This document shows, one piece after another, positions 33,172 through 42,244 of a stretch of 64,000 nt of DNA (position 1 is its first letter; each line of letters begins with the position of its first letter). Position numbers and translations under genes: made by a program. The stretch spans positions 36,077-100,076 of the forward strand of contig JBNJDR010000003.1 in the NCBI GenBank assembly GCA_051745085.1. The letters are read 5' to 3'. The DNA comes from Halonatronomonas sp051745085 (GTDB taxonomy: Bacteria > Bacillota > Halanaerobiia > Halanaerobiales > Halarsenatibacteraceae). The notes beneath the pieces are model-generated. The model saw nothing but the letters and a program-made list of their open reading frames with translations, was not told the origin of the DNA and ran no database searches.

Positions 33172-33630
33172 TTGTCTGATATAAGCACACTAGGAGAAAA
33201 TAAATCTAATTTGATCAAAGCCCTTCAGCAGCGCCAGCAGGAGGAAGGCTACATATCTGATGAAGATATTAAAGAAATAAGCGAGGCTTTTTCTATGGCT
33301 CCGGTTGAAGTTGAAGGAGTAGTCAGTTTTTATACTCAGTTCAAAAGAATTGCTCCCGGGCAATATAAGATCGCAGTATGTGACGGAACAGCCTGTCACA
33401 TAAAGGGCTCCAGTCTAGTCCTTAACTGGGTCAGCGATGAGCTGGGTATTGACGACGGTGAAACAGATGAGACAGGACTATTTTCTATGGAGGCCGTAGC
33501 CTGTTTAGGCTGCTGCAGTTTAGCTCCGGTAATTAGCATTAACGGGAAGGTTTACGGTAATCTTACCCGGAAGAAGTTATTAAACATTTTGCAGGACTAT
33601 AGAAAGAAGGGGGAAGCGGACAATGGCTAA
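33172..33630 (+). CDS. NuoE/HydC-like [2Fe-2S] subunit (StnA-like)
   Basis: 152-aa thioredoxin-like ferredoxin of the 24 kDa complex I family. The four cluster Cys are in CDGTACHIKGS and CLGCCSLAP (C-x4-C and C-x3-C pattern). Start set at TTG 33172, 9 nt after AGGAGG (33157-33162), in a context nearly identical to that of the VorD gene at 58679. An upstream in-frame ATG at 33163 touches the SD. It forms an operon with a NuoF-like and a GltD-like gene, so a cytosolic NADH-linked complex is likely. Confidence 0.88.
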   Translation: MSDISTLGENKSNLIKALQQRQQEEGYISDEDIKEISEAFSMAPVEVEGVVSFYTQFKRIAPGQYKIAVCDGTACHIKGSSLVLNWVSDELGIDDGETDETGLFSMEAVACLGCCSLAPVISINGKVYGNLTRKKLLNILQDYRKKGEADNG

Positions 33631-35329
33631 ACGGATAAAGGTAGGCATGGCCAGCTGCGGGATCGCCGCTGGAGCAGATGAAGTAAAAGATAAGATTGAA
33701 GAACTCTATCCTGAAGAAGAAGTAGTTGAAGTTGGATGTATCGGCCACTGTCACGCAGAACCTCTGGTAGAAGTAGAAACAGATTCAGGCAGTTATTTTT
33801 ATCAGGAAGTTCAACCAGAAGCTGATTTCATCAAAAAAATTGTTGAATTAGAAGATTACTCTCGGTTTGAGCCGCCAGCTACCCGAACGGAGAAAGAAAA
33901 ACTTTACGTTACCGAACTGGCAGGTAAAATAGATCCCGTCTCTCTGGAAGAATATCAGGAGCACGGCGGTTATCAGGCTTTAGCAAAAGCCCTGCAGATG
34001 GATCCAGATGATGTTGTTGCAGAGGTTAAGACTGCTGGTTTAAGAGGCCGGGGAGGCGGAGGCTTTCCTACAGGCCTGAAGTGGAGTTTTTTAGCAGCTA
34101 AAGATGAAAAAGATAAGGTTTTGATCTGTAATGCTGATGAAGGCGATCCAGGTGCCTTTATGGACCGGTCTACAATGGAATCTATTCCTCATCAGGTGCT
34201 AGAAGGTATGCTAATCGGGGCATATGCAACCGGAGCAAACCGGATGTTTATTTACTGTAGAGCAGAATATCCTCTGGCAGTTAAAAATTTAAATATCGCG
34301 ATCGATCAAATAGAAGAGGCGGGACTTAATGTAATTAATGATCAAGAAATAAAGATAACAGTCAAAGAAGGAGCCGGAGCTTTTGTCTGTGGGGAAGAAA
34401 CAGCCCTGATCCATTCTTTAGAAGGCAAGAGAGGAACCCCACGGTATAGGCCTCCTTATCCTACAGATTCCGGATATAAAGGTAGACCCTCTTTGATAAA
34501 TAATGTCGAAACCCTGGCCAACATTCCCTTGATTTTACGAGATGGGGGAGCAGAATATGCCAAAACAGGAACCGAAAACAGCAGTGGTACAAAACTGTTT
34601 GCCCTGGCTGGTGATCTGGAGTATTCTGGTCTGGTCGAAGTTCCTATGGGCATCACCATCGGTGAGATTGTTTACGGGATCGGGGGAGCAGAAGAAGGAT
34701 CGGTGAAAGCAGTTCAGATCGGCGGGCCCAGCGGTGGATGTATCCCGGCCGAACACTTTGATACTCCGATAGATTATGATTCCCTGACCGAGTTAGGTGC
34801 TATAATGGGTTCTGGTGGTCTTATAGTTATAAGTAAAGGCCGCTGCATGGTAGAAACTGCTCGCTATTTTCTTGAATTCACCACCAAAGAAAGCTGTGGT
34901 AAATGTACTTTCTGTCGGATAGGTACCAAAAGGATGTTAGAAACTTTAGAAAGGATAACTGGAGGAGAAGGCAGCCATGAGGACGTGGAATTATTAAGCG
35001 ATCTAGGTCAAAAGATCATCAATGGGTCTTTATGCGGCCTGGGTCAAACGGCTCCAAAACCGGTTTTATCTACACTGGATTTCTTTAAAGGTGAATATTT
35101 AGCCCATGTCGATGATAAATATTGTGCTGCTATGGAATGTACCGCTCTGGTAGATGTATATCTTGATCAAGAAACCTGCATCGAGTGCCGCCAGTGCATC
35201 AAGGTATGTCCAGTTGATGCAATAAGTGAAGATTTTGTAGTAGATAATGAAGTTTGCACCCGGTGTAACAGTTGTATAGAAGTCTGCCCTGTTGATGCAA
35301 TTTCTCGGGTTGCAAGGGAGGAGAATTAA
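33623..35329 (+). CDS. NuoF/HydB-like NADH-binding flavoprotein (StnB-like)
   Basis: 568 aa with the HydB layout: an N-terminal thioredoxin-like ferredoxin (C12, C39, C43), the NADH/FMN domain (LRGRGGGGFPTGLKWSF, CNADEGDPGAFMDRS), the SLBB region, the [4Fe-4S] motif ESCGKCTFCRIGT with a fourth Cys in SLCGLGQ, and two C-terminal [4Fe-4S] ferredoxin motifs (CIECRQCIKVCP, CTRCNSCIEVCP). HydB-type proteins occur in electron-bifurcating hydrogenases, formate dehydrogenases and the Sporomusa-type transhydrogenase. Overlaps the NuoE-like gene by 8 nt. Confidence 0.93.
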   Translation: MAKRIKVGMASCGIAAGADEVKDKIEELYPEEEVVEVGCIGHCHAEPLVEVETDSGSYFYQEVQPEADFIKKIVELEDYSRFEPPATRTEKEKLYVTELAGKIDPVSLEEYQEHGGYQALAKALQMDPDDVVAEVKTAGLRGRGGGGFPTGLKWSFLAAKDEKDKVLICNADEGDPGAFMDRSTMESIPHQVLEGMLIGAYATGANRMFIYCRAEYPLAVKNLNIAIDQIEEAGLNVINDQEIKITVKEGAGAFVCGEETALIHSLEGKRGTPRYRPPYPTDSGYKGRPSLINNVETLANIPLILRDGGAEYAKTGTENSSGTKLFALAGDLEYSGLVEVPMGITIGEIVYGIGGAEEGSVKAVQIGGPSGGCIPAEHFDTPIDYDSLTELGAIMGSGGLIVISKGRCMVETARYFLEFTTKESCGKCTFCRIGTKRMLETLERITGGEGSHEDVELLSDLGQKIINGSLCGLGQTAPKPVLSTLDFFKGEYLAHVDDKYCAAMECTALVDVYLDQETCIECRQCIKVCPVDAISEDFVVDNEVCTRCNSCIEVCPVDAISRVAREEN

Positions 35330-37402
35330 ATGTCAGCAATAACGATAACAATCGATGATCAGAAGTTTGAGGCTCAACCAGGCCAAAAAGTTCTGGAGAT
35401 AGCCAAGGAAAATAATATAACCATACCGACTCTATGCCACGATAATCGCATTAGTATTAATACTTCGTGCTTTGTCTGTGTGGTAAAAGATGCAAAATCA
35501 GGTAATTGGATGCCTTCCTGTTCTACCCCGGTGCAGGACGGAATGGAAATTATAGCTTCAGGTACCGAAGTTGATGATATGAGGCAGACCGCCTTGAATC
35601 TACTTCTTTCCGAACATAGTGGGGATTGTGAAGCCCCCTGTACTATAAGCTGTCCTGCTCACGCCAAGGTGGAAGAGTACGTTCGAGCCGGAAGAGAGGG
35701 AGAGCACCGCAAGGCATTAGAAATAATTAAACAGAGAATTCCTTTACCTATGAGTATAGGCAGAGTCTGTCCGCGTTTTTGCGAAAAAGACTGCCGCAGA
35801 AATACTAAAGATGAACCGGTAGCTATCAATGATTTTAAGAGACTGGCTGCCGATCTTCATTATGAAGAATACATGGAAGATATGGAAGAATTGTCGGATA
35901 AAAAAGTTGGAATCATCGGGGCTGGCCCCGCCGGCTTAGCCACAGCTTACTTTTTAAGGATAAAAGGTATTGGCTCTGATCTTTATGATAGAATGCCAGA
36001 ACCAGGCGGAATGCTGCGCTACGGGATTCCGGAATATCGTCTTCCTAAAGATGTCCTGAATACAGAATTGGACCATTTTGAAAAGATGGGAGGCATCAAT
36101 ATCCACTGCAACCAGGAGCTTGGTACCGATTTTGAACTGGATCAGCTGCAGGCCGATTATGATGCAGTTGTCGTGGCAGTAGGAAGCTGGAGATCCAGCT
36201 CGATGCGCACCGAAGGAGAAGAGTTGGCTTATAACGGGATAGATTACCTGGAAGAAATAGCTCGTAATGATTGGCAGAGCATAGAAGATCCTGGCGAAAC
36301 CCTTGTCGTGGGTGGTGGGAATACAGCGATGGATTGTGTAAGGACCAGTCTGCGGATGACAGACGAAAAGGTCTCCTGCCTGTACCGGCGGACAGAAAAA
36401 GAGATGCCGGCAGAGCAGATAGAGATCGATGAAGCCAGGGAAGAGGGCTGTAATTTTGAGTTCTTAACCCAACCAATCAGCCTGCGGAAAAAAGATGACG
36501 GCCGACTTGAGCTAGAGTGTATCCGGATGGAATTAGGTGAACCTGATGCTTCTGGAAGAAGGAGACCTATTCCTATTGAAGACAGTGAGTTTAAAGTTGA
36601 AGCCGATACCGTAATAGCGGCAATCGGTCAAAAGACTAACGCCCCCGATGGTGTTCCTACCAATCAGTGGGGAGATGTGGCTGTGAACGAAAGCAACTGT
36701 CAGGCAGAAGGGCCTTTATTTGCTGCCGGTGACTGTGTAAGTGGTCCGGCTACCGTCGTAGAAGCAGTAGCTGGAGGCAGAAGGGCTGCCCTGGGTATCC
36801 TGGCTTATTTAAAAGGTGAAGTTTACGACCCTGAGTATCAGATCAACGTTTCCCGGGGGCACTGGCAGTCCCTGAATGAAGACGATTTGGTTTATCTCCA
36901 GGAACCTTCCGATGAGCCCCGCGTTGAACAGCGGCTTATCTCCTTAGAAGAAAGAGTTTCTACCGTTAAAGAGGTCAGTTATACCTTTACAGAAGAGGAG
37001 ATAGCGCTGGAAGGTGAACGCTGCTTTGAGTGCAGCTGCACCGATAAAGTAGACTGCAAACTTAGAGATCATTCTGAAACCTACGAGGCAGATTCTGAAT
37101 TCTTTACAGGCAACGAGAAGATCAAACACGGCTATAATACTGACCATCCAGAAATAATTATGGATCCTGGTAAATGTATTAAATGCGGTATCTGCATTAA
37201 AATTTGTAATGAAGTGGTTAACGAATATCTTCTTGGTTTTAAAAATAGAGGTTACGATACCAAAATCGGGACTGCTTTTGAGGAGGCATTACCTGTGAAC
37301 TGCTCAGACTGCGGCGAATGCATCGAAGCTTGTCCAGTAGGAGCGCTTGACTGGAGAAACAAAACCCTGGAGAATACATTGAAGAACACTTTAGGAATTT
37401 AG
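35330..37402 (+). CDS. GltD/NfnB-like NADPH oxidoreductase with NuoG-type ferredoxin domain (StnC-like)
   Basis: 690 aa in three parts. The N-terminal [2Fe-2S] domain has C36, C47, C50 and C64. The middle is a glutamate-synthase-small-subunit-like flavoprotein with Fe-S Cys in CTISCP and RVCPRFCEKDC, FAD motif IGAGPAGLATAYFL, NAD(P) motif VVGGGNTAMDC and a final FAD motif AAGDCVSGPA. The C-terminus has two ferredoxin-type motifs (CIKCGICIKIC, CSDCGECIEACP). No H-cluster motif and no molybdopterin domain are present. With its two neighbours it matches my recollection of Sporomusa-type Nfn (StnABC), which couples NADH, ferredoxin and NADPH. Assignment is inference from architecture. Confidence 0.85.
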   Translation: MSAITITIDDQKFEAQPGQKVLEIAKENNITIPTLCHDNRISINTSCFVCVVKDAKSGNWMPSCSTPVQDGMEIIASGTEVDDMRQTALNLLLSEHSGDCEAPCTISCPAHAKVEEYVRAGREGEHRKALEIIKQRIPLPMSIGRVCPRFCEKDCRRNTKDEPVAINDFKRLAADLHYEEYMEDMEELSDKKVGIIGAGPAGLATAYFLRIKGIGSDLYDRMPEPGGMLRYGIPEYRLPKDVLNTELDHFEKMGGINIHCNQELGTDFELDQLQADYDAVVVAVGSWRSSSMRTEGEELAYNGIDYLEEIARNDWQSIEDPGETLVVGGGNTAMDCVRTSLRMTDEKVSCLYRRTEKEMPAEQIEIDEAREEGCNFEFLTQPISLRKKDDGRLELECIRMELGEPDASGRRRPIPIEDSEFKVEADTVIAAIGQKTNAPDGVPTNQWGDVAVNESNCQAEGPLFAAGDCVSGPATVVEAVAGGRRAALGILAYLKGEVYDPEYQINVSRGHWQSLNEDDLVYLQEPSDEPRVEQRLISLEERVSTVKEVSYTFTEEEIALEGERCFECSCTDKVDCKLRDHSETYEADSEFFTGNEKIKHGYNTDHPEIIMDPGKCIKCGICIKICNEVVNEYLLGFKNRGYDTKIGTAFEEALPVNCSDCGECIEACPVGALDWRNKTLENTLKNTLGI

Positions 37403-37414
37403 GAGGAGCTATAA

Positions 37415-38293
37415 ATGGAGGATATTAAGCAGCTGCTAAAAAATGAAGCAACTGAATTTGAAGATTTTTTGGCAGAACTGCTCACCGATCAGGATATTGT
37501 TCCTGAGTTAAAAGAAGCGATGGAATATACCCTGTTATCTGGAGGAAAAAGGGTAAGGCCGGTCCTTACCCTTTTTACCACCAGGTTATTGGGAGGAAAT
37601 GAAAGGGCTGCCCGTTTTACCGGAGCAGCTCTTGAATTGATTCATACCTATTCTTTGATTCATGACGACCTTCCAGCAATGGACGATGATCGCCTCCGCA
37701 GAGGTAAGCCTACTAACCATTTAGTCTACGGAGAAGGTCTGGCGGTTCTGGCCGGAGATGGCCTGTTAACCCAGGCATTTAAAATCCTGGCAAATCTTGA
37801 TCTGCCCGCGGCAAAAAGGTGCGGTTTGATCGATCTTCTCGCAGAAGCTGCCGGGCCCGCAGGCATGGTGGGAGGACAGGCTCTTGATCTTCAAGCCGAA
37901 GAAAAGTCCGTTGATCTGCAGGGTTTAAAAAAGATCCATAGTTTGAAGACGGGAGCTCTCTTTAAAGCTTCTGTTTTAGGAGGAGCATATTGTTCAGAAG
38001 CAACTCCGGAAGAGTGGCGGGCCCTGGAAGTATATGCAGAACAGTTAGGCCTGGCTTTTCAAATTGTGGATGATATCCTTGATGTGGTGGGAGAGAGCTC
38101 ACAACTGGGAAAGGAGTCAGGTCAGGATAGCAAACAAGGGAAGTCGACTTATCCTGCCTTATTAGGGCTGGAGCAAGCAAAACAGGAGGCTGAAACTGCT
38201 CGGGCTAAAGGAGAGAAAGCCCTGGATATTTTTGGGCCAAAATCCTCGGTTTTAAAGGATCTGCTCAGGTATGTAGTTGAGCGCCAGTATTAA
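37415..38293 (+). CDS. ispA: Polyprenyl (farnesyl) diphosphate synthase
   Basis: Trans-isoprenyl diphosphate synthase, 292 aa, condensing IPP with allylic diphosphates. First Asp-rich motif DDLPAMDDD followed by RRGKPT near residues 84-100, second motif DDILDVVG near 224-231, and GGKRVRP near the N-terminus. The extra residues in the first motif (DDxxxxD) fit the bacterial FPP synthase type. Lies upstream of the OLE RNA and dxs, the usual Firmicute arrangement with OLE inserted. Confidence 0.93.
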   Translation: MEDIKQLLKNEATEFEDFLAELLTDQDIVPELKEAMEYTLLSGGKRVRPVLTLFTTRLLGGNERAARFTGAALELIHTYSLIHDDLPAMDDDRLRRGKPTNHLVYGEGLAVLAGDGLLTQAFKILANLDLPAAKRCGLIDLLAEAAGPAGMVGGQALDLQAEEKSVDLQGLKKIHSLKTGALFKASVLGGAYCSEATPEEWRALEVYAEQLGLAFQIVDDILDVVGESSQLGKESGQDSKQGKSTYPALLGLEQAKQEAETARAKGEKALDIFGPKSSVLKDLLRYVVERQY

Positions 38294-38344
38294 TCTTTGT
38301 GCTTACTTAAACAGCTTGTTGGTCTTTTAATAGCAAGTAAAATA

Positions 38345-38353
38345 TGGTATAAT
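38345..38353 (+). promoter_or_regulatory. Extended -10 promoter for OLE RNA
   Basis: TGGTATAAT (38345-38353) is a perfect extended -10 element; there is no clear -35. The predicted start, about 7 nt downstream near 38360, coincides with the beginning of the terminal stem of the OLE RNA. Confidence 0.6.
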
Positions 38354-38364
38354 ATTTTTTGAAT

Positions 38365-38939
38365 ACAGGTGATGCAGTATTCTAGTCAGCTAACTATTCT
38401 GAAGACGGGCCTAAAAATCCGTTTCCGGCACATCGATGAAGTCCCTGGTGATGGCTTCTGACGCCCAGTCGGGGGTCATTGCTGGGGGTTAAGGGTGTGG
38501 GGCGATCCACAATGGCATGTGGGCGTAGACCCCTATCCCGTGGAGGCTGGTTGATCAGACCCGATTGATGGCCTGGTCAATCAGTATACCTGTTCTCGGA
38601 GAGATCCGAAACAGTGTAGCTTGCTTTGCGTGGATGCGGGGACAACAGGAGGCAATACCACCCTGGATCCAGGTGGTAAGATGCTAGCTGTTGGAAACCG
38701 TATCTGCAAAAGAAGCTAGGAATAGTTTAAAGCTGTCAGGGAAAACCTCTAGACTGTCCTACGGGGGCAGAGCAGGGATTAAAGTGCCTACTGAGTGGCA
38801 ATCCAGTCCTGCAGCAGGAAACTCTGCAGCTGGGCTTTAAAGGGAAACCACCTTTCTGGTAACAGGAGGGTAGCCCTGGGGAAAACCAACTGGACCTAAG
38901 TGGCAGCATTTACCTGCTCTGTTATCACCTGTTTTTTTT
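38365..38939 (+). ncRNA. ole: OLE RNA (ornate large extremophilic RNA)
   Basis: A non-coding block of about 570 nt, GC-richer than the rest of the intergenic DNA and with no good ORF. The ends pair: ACAGGTGAT (38365-38373) with ATCACCTGT (38924-38932), followed by seven Ts, so the closing stem also looks like a terminator. Internal hairpins are visible, e.g. 38656-38678 (10 bp with one bulged C). Size, position between ispA and dxs, and an adjacent OapA-type membrane protein gene match the OLE RNA of Bacillus halodurans and other anaerobic or extremophilic Firmicutes. OLE forms a membrane-associated RNP linked to stress tolerance. A covariance-model search was not possible. Confidence 0.87.
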
Positions 38940-38975
38940 AATGTCATATTTTTTACTTAATAATGAGGTGTAAAT

Positions 38976-39518
38976 GTGAATAATTTGCGGGGCAGTTTAT
39001 TAATTGCGCTCTTAACTTTTTGGCTGGCTGTGATAGTTTCTTTCTTTTCTCAAACGAGAATCTCTGATCTCCATACCCTTCCAGCAGTTTTAGTGTTATT
39101 GTTGATTATTATAATCGGTGTTTTGTCTGATATGGTAGGTGTGGCTGCCACAGTGGCTCGGGAAGGACCTTTTAATGCCAAAGCGGCAAAAAAAGTTCCA
39201 GGAGCAAAGATCGGATTGTGGCTGGTAAGACATGGTGATAAGGTTGCTAGTCTAATGTGCGACATCGTTGGAGATATCTGTGGAACGGTGAGTGGAGCAA
39301 TAGGTGCGATAATCATCCTGGATCTCATTCAGGAATTTAGCCTTCCAGGGACTATAATAAATCTGGCTATGTTGGGTTTTATTGCCGCTTTAACTGTAGG
39401 AGGAAAGGCTTTCTGCAAGTCGTACGGAATTAAAAAATCTCATGAAATAATTTTTCAAGTCAGCAAAATACTTTCCTTCTTAAAAGTGGGATATATCTTC
39501 ACAGATGAGGTGAAATAA
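38976..39518 (+). CDS. oapA: OLE-associated membrane protein OapA
   Basis: 180-aa integral membrane protein with about four hydrophobic segments (roughly 8-25, 36-52, 105-122 and 125-142). The DxxxD motif characteristic of OapA is present as D96-I-V-G-D100, next to a hydrophilic loop rich in Lys and Arg (NAKAAKKVPGAKIG). In Bacillus halodurans OapA binds OLE RNA and places it at the membrane. GTG 38976 is 5 nt after GAGGTG. It is immediately downstream of the OLE RNA and 3 nt before dxs. Identification rests on motif, size and context. Confidence 0.85.
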   Translation: MNNLRGSLLIALLTFWLAVIVSFFSQTRISDLHTLPAVLVLLLIIIIGVLSDMVGVAATVAREGPFNAKAAKKVPGAKIGLWLVRHGDKVASLMCDIVGDICGTVSGAIGAIIILDLIQEFSLPGTIINLAMLGFIAALTVGGKAFCKSYGIKKSHEIIFQVSKILSFLKVGYIFTDEVK

Positions 39519-39521
39519 GAA

Positions 39522-41396
39522 ATGACAGATTTTTTGAACCAAATTGATCAGCCGAAGGATTTAAATGATTTGAACCAGGAAGAGATGCAGGAACTTGCTG
39601 ATGAAATAAGAGAATTTTTAATCTGTACGGTAGCCGAGACCGGAGGCCATCTGGCTTCTAATCTGGGAGTAGTAGAATTAACTTTAGCCCTGCACCGTCA
39701 TCTCAACTCTCCCCAGGATAAAATAATCTGGGATGTTGGGCATCAGTCTTATACCCATAAGATTATTACGGGTCGTCGGGAAGAAATGCCGACGATTAGA
39801 AAATATCAAGGTTTAAGTGGTTATCCTAAACGAAAAGAGAGCAGTCATGATATTATCGAGACAGGTCACAGCGGCACCTCGATTTCATCTGCTTTAGGCC
39901 TGGCCCTGGCTCGAGATCACCGGGGAAGTAAGGATAGAATATATGCTGTTATCGGGGATGGAGCTATTACCGGAGGTATGGCTTTTGAAGCTTTAAATCA
40001 TGGAGGTGCTCTGCAGACCGACTTTAACATTGTCCTAAACGATAATGAGATGTCTATTTCAAAAAATGTGGGAGCGCTTGCTGGTTATCTTTCCCGGCTG
40101 CGGACCGAACCAGCTCTCAGAAAGATTACCGGGGAAATGAAAGATGTGCTTAACGCCATCCCAGGAATCGGGTCAGGCATGTATAAAACCATGGATAAAG
40201 CTAAAGACAGCCTAAAATATTTTTTAGTTCCAGGTATATTGTTCGAAGAGATGGGATATACTTATTTAGGTCCAGTCCCAGGGCATGATCTGGAAGCTCT
40301 GCAGGATATTTTCACTCAGGCCGATAAGGTGAAGGGACCGGTCATTATTCATGTGAATACCGTTAAAGGTAAAGGTTATAATCCCGCTGAGAGCTGTCCC
40401 AGTAATTACCACGGAGTGAGTCCCTTTAAAATAGAAGACGGCCAGTCCCGCCAACAAAAAACTAACAAAACCTACAGTCAAGTTTTTGGTGAGACGGTGG
40501 TAAATATAGCAGAAACGGATATGCGAACAGTAGCGATTACCGCAGCTATGCCGGCCGGGACAGGTCTGGATCATTTTCAGGAGCGTTTTCCGGAGCGATT
40601 TTACGATGTGGGCATAGCTGAGCAGCATGCTTTAACTATGGCAGCAGGTTTAGCCCGGGGAGGAATGCGGCCATTTGTGGCCCTATATTCCACCTTCCTC
40701 CAGCGCGGTTACGATCAACTTATTCACGATCTGGCCATTCAAAACCTGCCCGTTACCATCGGAATAGATCGGGCCGGCATCGTTGGGAGTGATGGAGAAA
40801 CCCATCAAGGTCTATTTGATTTAAGCTATCTAAGGGCCATTCCCAACGTAACAGTGATGGCACCAAAGGATGAGCAGGAACTTGTTCAAATGTTAAAAAC
40901 CGCTCATGGCCTGGATAATCCTGCCGCAGTTCGTTATCCGCGGGGAGAAGGCAGCGGGGTGGAATTGGACTTCACCGCTCCTGCTTTAGAAGTAGGGACA
41001 GGAGAACTACTTAGAACCGGGGAAGATATCCTCGTTGTCGCTGTTGGGTCCATGGTCGAACCAGCCCGGAAGGCCATCGATAAGTTAGGAGAGTCAGGTT
41101 TTAAAGTTGGACTCTATAATGCCCGGTTTGTTAAACCCCTGCCTGCTGAACTATTAGACATCTGCCAGGAATATGATAAAATAATAACCATAGAAGAAAA
41201 TGTTCTCCAGGGCGGCTTTGGTTCAGCAGTGATGGAAACTTTAGCGGAGGCGGGTTTACAGCATAAATTAGTTAAAAGAATAGGCATTCCTGATACATTT
41301 GTAAGGCACGGGGGACAGGAGCAGATGCGGGATATCTATGGCTTGAGCAGTAGTTCTATTGCCGATCTACTCAAAAATTATACCGCAACTAAGTAA
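39522..41396 (+). CDS. dxs: 1-deoxy-D-xylulose-5-phosphate synthase
   Basis: Thiamine diphosphate enzyme condensing pyruvate and glyceraldehyde-3-phosphate, the first step of the MEP isoprenoid pathway. 624 aa, normal. The His-rich DVGHQSYTHKIITGR, ThDP motif GDGAITGGMAFEALNHGG with NDN, and the transketolase Pyr domain DRAGIVGSDGETHQG are all intact. It shares its neighbourhood with ispA, so both ends of isoprenoid precursor supply lie together, with OLE RNA and oapA between them. Confidence 0.96.
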   Translation: MTDFLNQIDQPKDLNDLNQEEMQELADEIREFLICTVAETGGHLASNLGVVELTLALHRHLNSPQDKIIWDVGHQSYTHKIITGRREEMPTIRKYQGLSGYPKRKESSHDIIETGHSGTSISSALGLALARDHRGSKDRIYAVIGDGAITGGMAFEALNHGGALQTDFNIVLNDNEMSISKNVGALAGYLSRLRTEPALRKITGEMKDVLNAIPGIGSGMYKTMDKAKDSLKYFLVPGILFEEMGYTYLGPVPGHDLEALQDIFTQADKVKGPVIIHVNTVKGKGYNPAESCPSNYHGVSPFKIEDGQSRQQKTNKTYSQVFGETVVNIAETDMRTVAITAAMPAGTGLDHFQERFPERFYDVGIAEQHALTMAAGLARGGMRPFVALYSTFLQRGYDQLIHDLAIQNLPVTIGIDRAGIVGSDGETHQGLFDLSYLRAIPNVTVMAPKDEQELVQMLKTAHGLDNPAAVRYPRGEGSGVELDFTAPALEVGTGELLRTGEDILVVAVGSMVEPARKAIDKLGESGFKVGLYNARFVKPLPAELLDICQEYDKIITIEENVLQGGFGSAVMETLAEAGLQHKLVKRIGIPDTFVRHGGQEQMRDIYGLSSSSIADLLKNYTATK

Positions 41397-41422
41397 AATA
41401 TGATGATAGCAGGGGAGTTAGT

Positions 41423-42244
41423 ATGGCTGAGAAAGAAAGAATAGATGTACTTTTAACTGAAAAAGATTATTTTCCCAGTCGAAACAAGGCCCAGCGCGCG
41501 ATAATGGCTGGGGAGGTAAAGGTAGACGGAAAAGTAGTTGATAAAGCCGGTACTCAAGTAGATATAACTGCAGATATAGAAGTAAAAGAGAAAGATAGGT
41601 ACGTAGGAAGAGGTGCTCACAAACTGGCCAAAGCTTTAGAGCATTTTGCTGTCAGACCTGTCCATAAAAAAGCTTTAGATATCGGTTCTTCTACCGGTGG
41701 TTTTACCGACTGTTTGCTTCAGGAAGGGGCAGATGAAGTTTATGCAGTTGATAGCGGATACAATCAACTTGCCTGGAAATTACGCCAGGATGACCGGGTT
41801 AAAGTATATGAACGCACTAACTTTCGCCTTTTACAGCCGGGAGATCTTCCGCCAGATTTTGATCTGATCGTATGTGATGTGTCTTTTATTTCTTTAACCT
41901 TAATTATTCCAGTGGCTGCCTACTTTGCCCGGTCAGGGGCTGAGTTGATTACCCTGGTTAAACCTCAGTTTGAGGCTGGCCCGGAGAAGGTCGGTAAAGG
42001 TGGAGTCGTTAGAGATCCTCAGATCCATATGGAGGTATTAAATAAAGTTAGCAGAGCCGTTCAGGCAGCTGGTTTTTGGCTGGAAGGTTTAACTTATTCC
42101 CCCATAACTGGAGCTACCGGGGGCAATATAGAATATTTGTTACACGCTAAATACAAAAATGAGGTTCAAACTGATCTTCCTGACTCCTGGGATAAACAGA
42201 TTTCAAAAGTGGTTACTGAAGCAGACAGAGTTTTAAGGGGTTGA
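41423..42244 (+). CDS. tlyA: TlyA family rRNA 2'-O-methyltransferase (hemolysin A-like)
   Basis: 273 aa. An N-terminal S4 RNA-binding domain (RIDVLLTEKDYFPSRNKAQRAI) is followed by an FtsJ-like SAM methyltransferase fold with LDIGSSTGGFTDCLLQ, the catalytic-type VCDVSFISL and LVKPQFEAG. Mycobacterial TlyA methylates 16S and 23S rRNA cytidines. In Bacillus (yqxC) it also lies between dxs and argR. Its stop overlaps the nadK start. Confidence 0.93.
   Translation: MAEKERIDVLLTEKDYFPSRNKAQRAIMAGEVKVDGKVVDKAGTQVDITADIEVKEKDRYVGRGAHKLAKALEHFAVRPVHKKALDIGSSTGGFTDCLLQEGADEVYAVDSGYNQLAWKLRQDDRVKVYERTNFRLLQPGDLPPDFDLIVCDVSFISLTLIIPVAAYFARSGAELITLVKPQFEAGPEKVGKGGVVRDPQIHMEVLNKVSRAVQAAGFWLEGLTYSPITGATGGNIEYLLHAKYKNEVQTDLPDSWDKQISKVVTEADRVLRG

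Noticed and set aside
36096..36476. 126-aa minus-strand ORF inside the GltD-like gene
   Set aside because: The plus-strand gene is fully supported by motifs; the antisense frame has no recognisable domain.
33172..37402. Bifurcating [FeFe]-hydrogenase operon
   Set aside because: The large subunit has FAD and NAD(P) motifs of the GltD/NfnB family and no H-cluster Cys motifs.
38365..38939. Group II intron, RNase P RNA or tmRNA as identity of the structured RNA
   Set aside because: There is no reverse transcriptase, no tag-peptide frame with tRNA-Ala-like ends and no RNase P core that I recognise. The ispA-oapA-dxs context favours OLE RNA.
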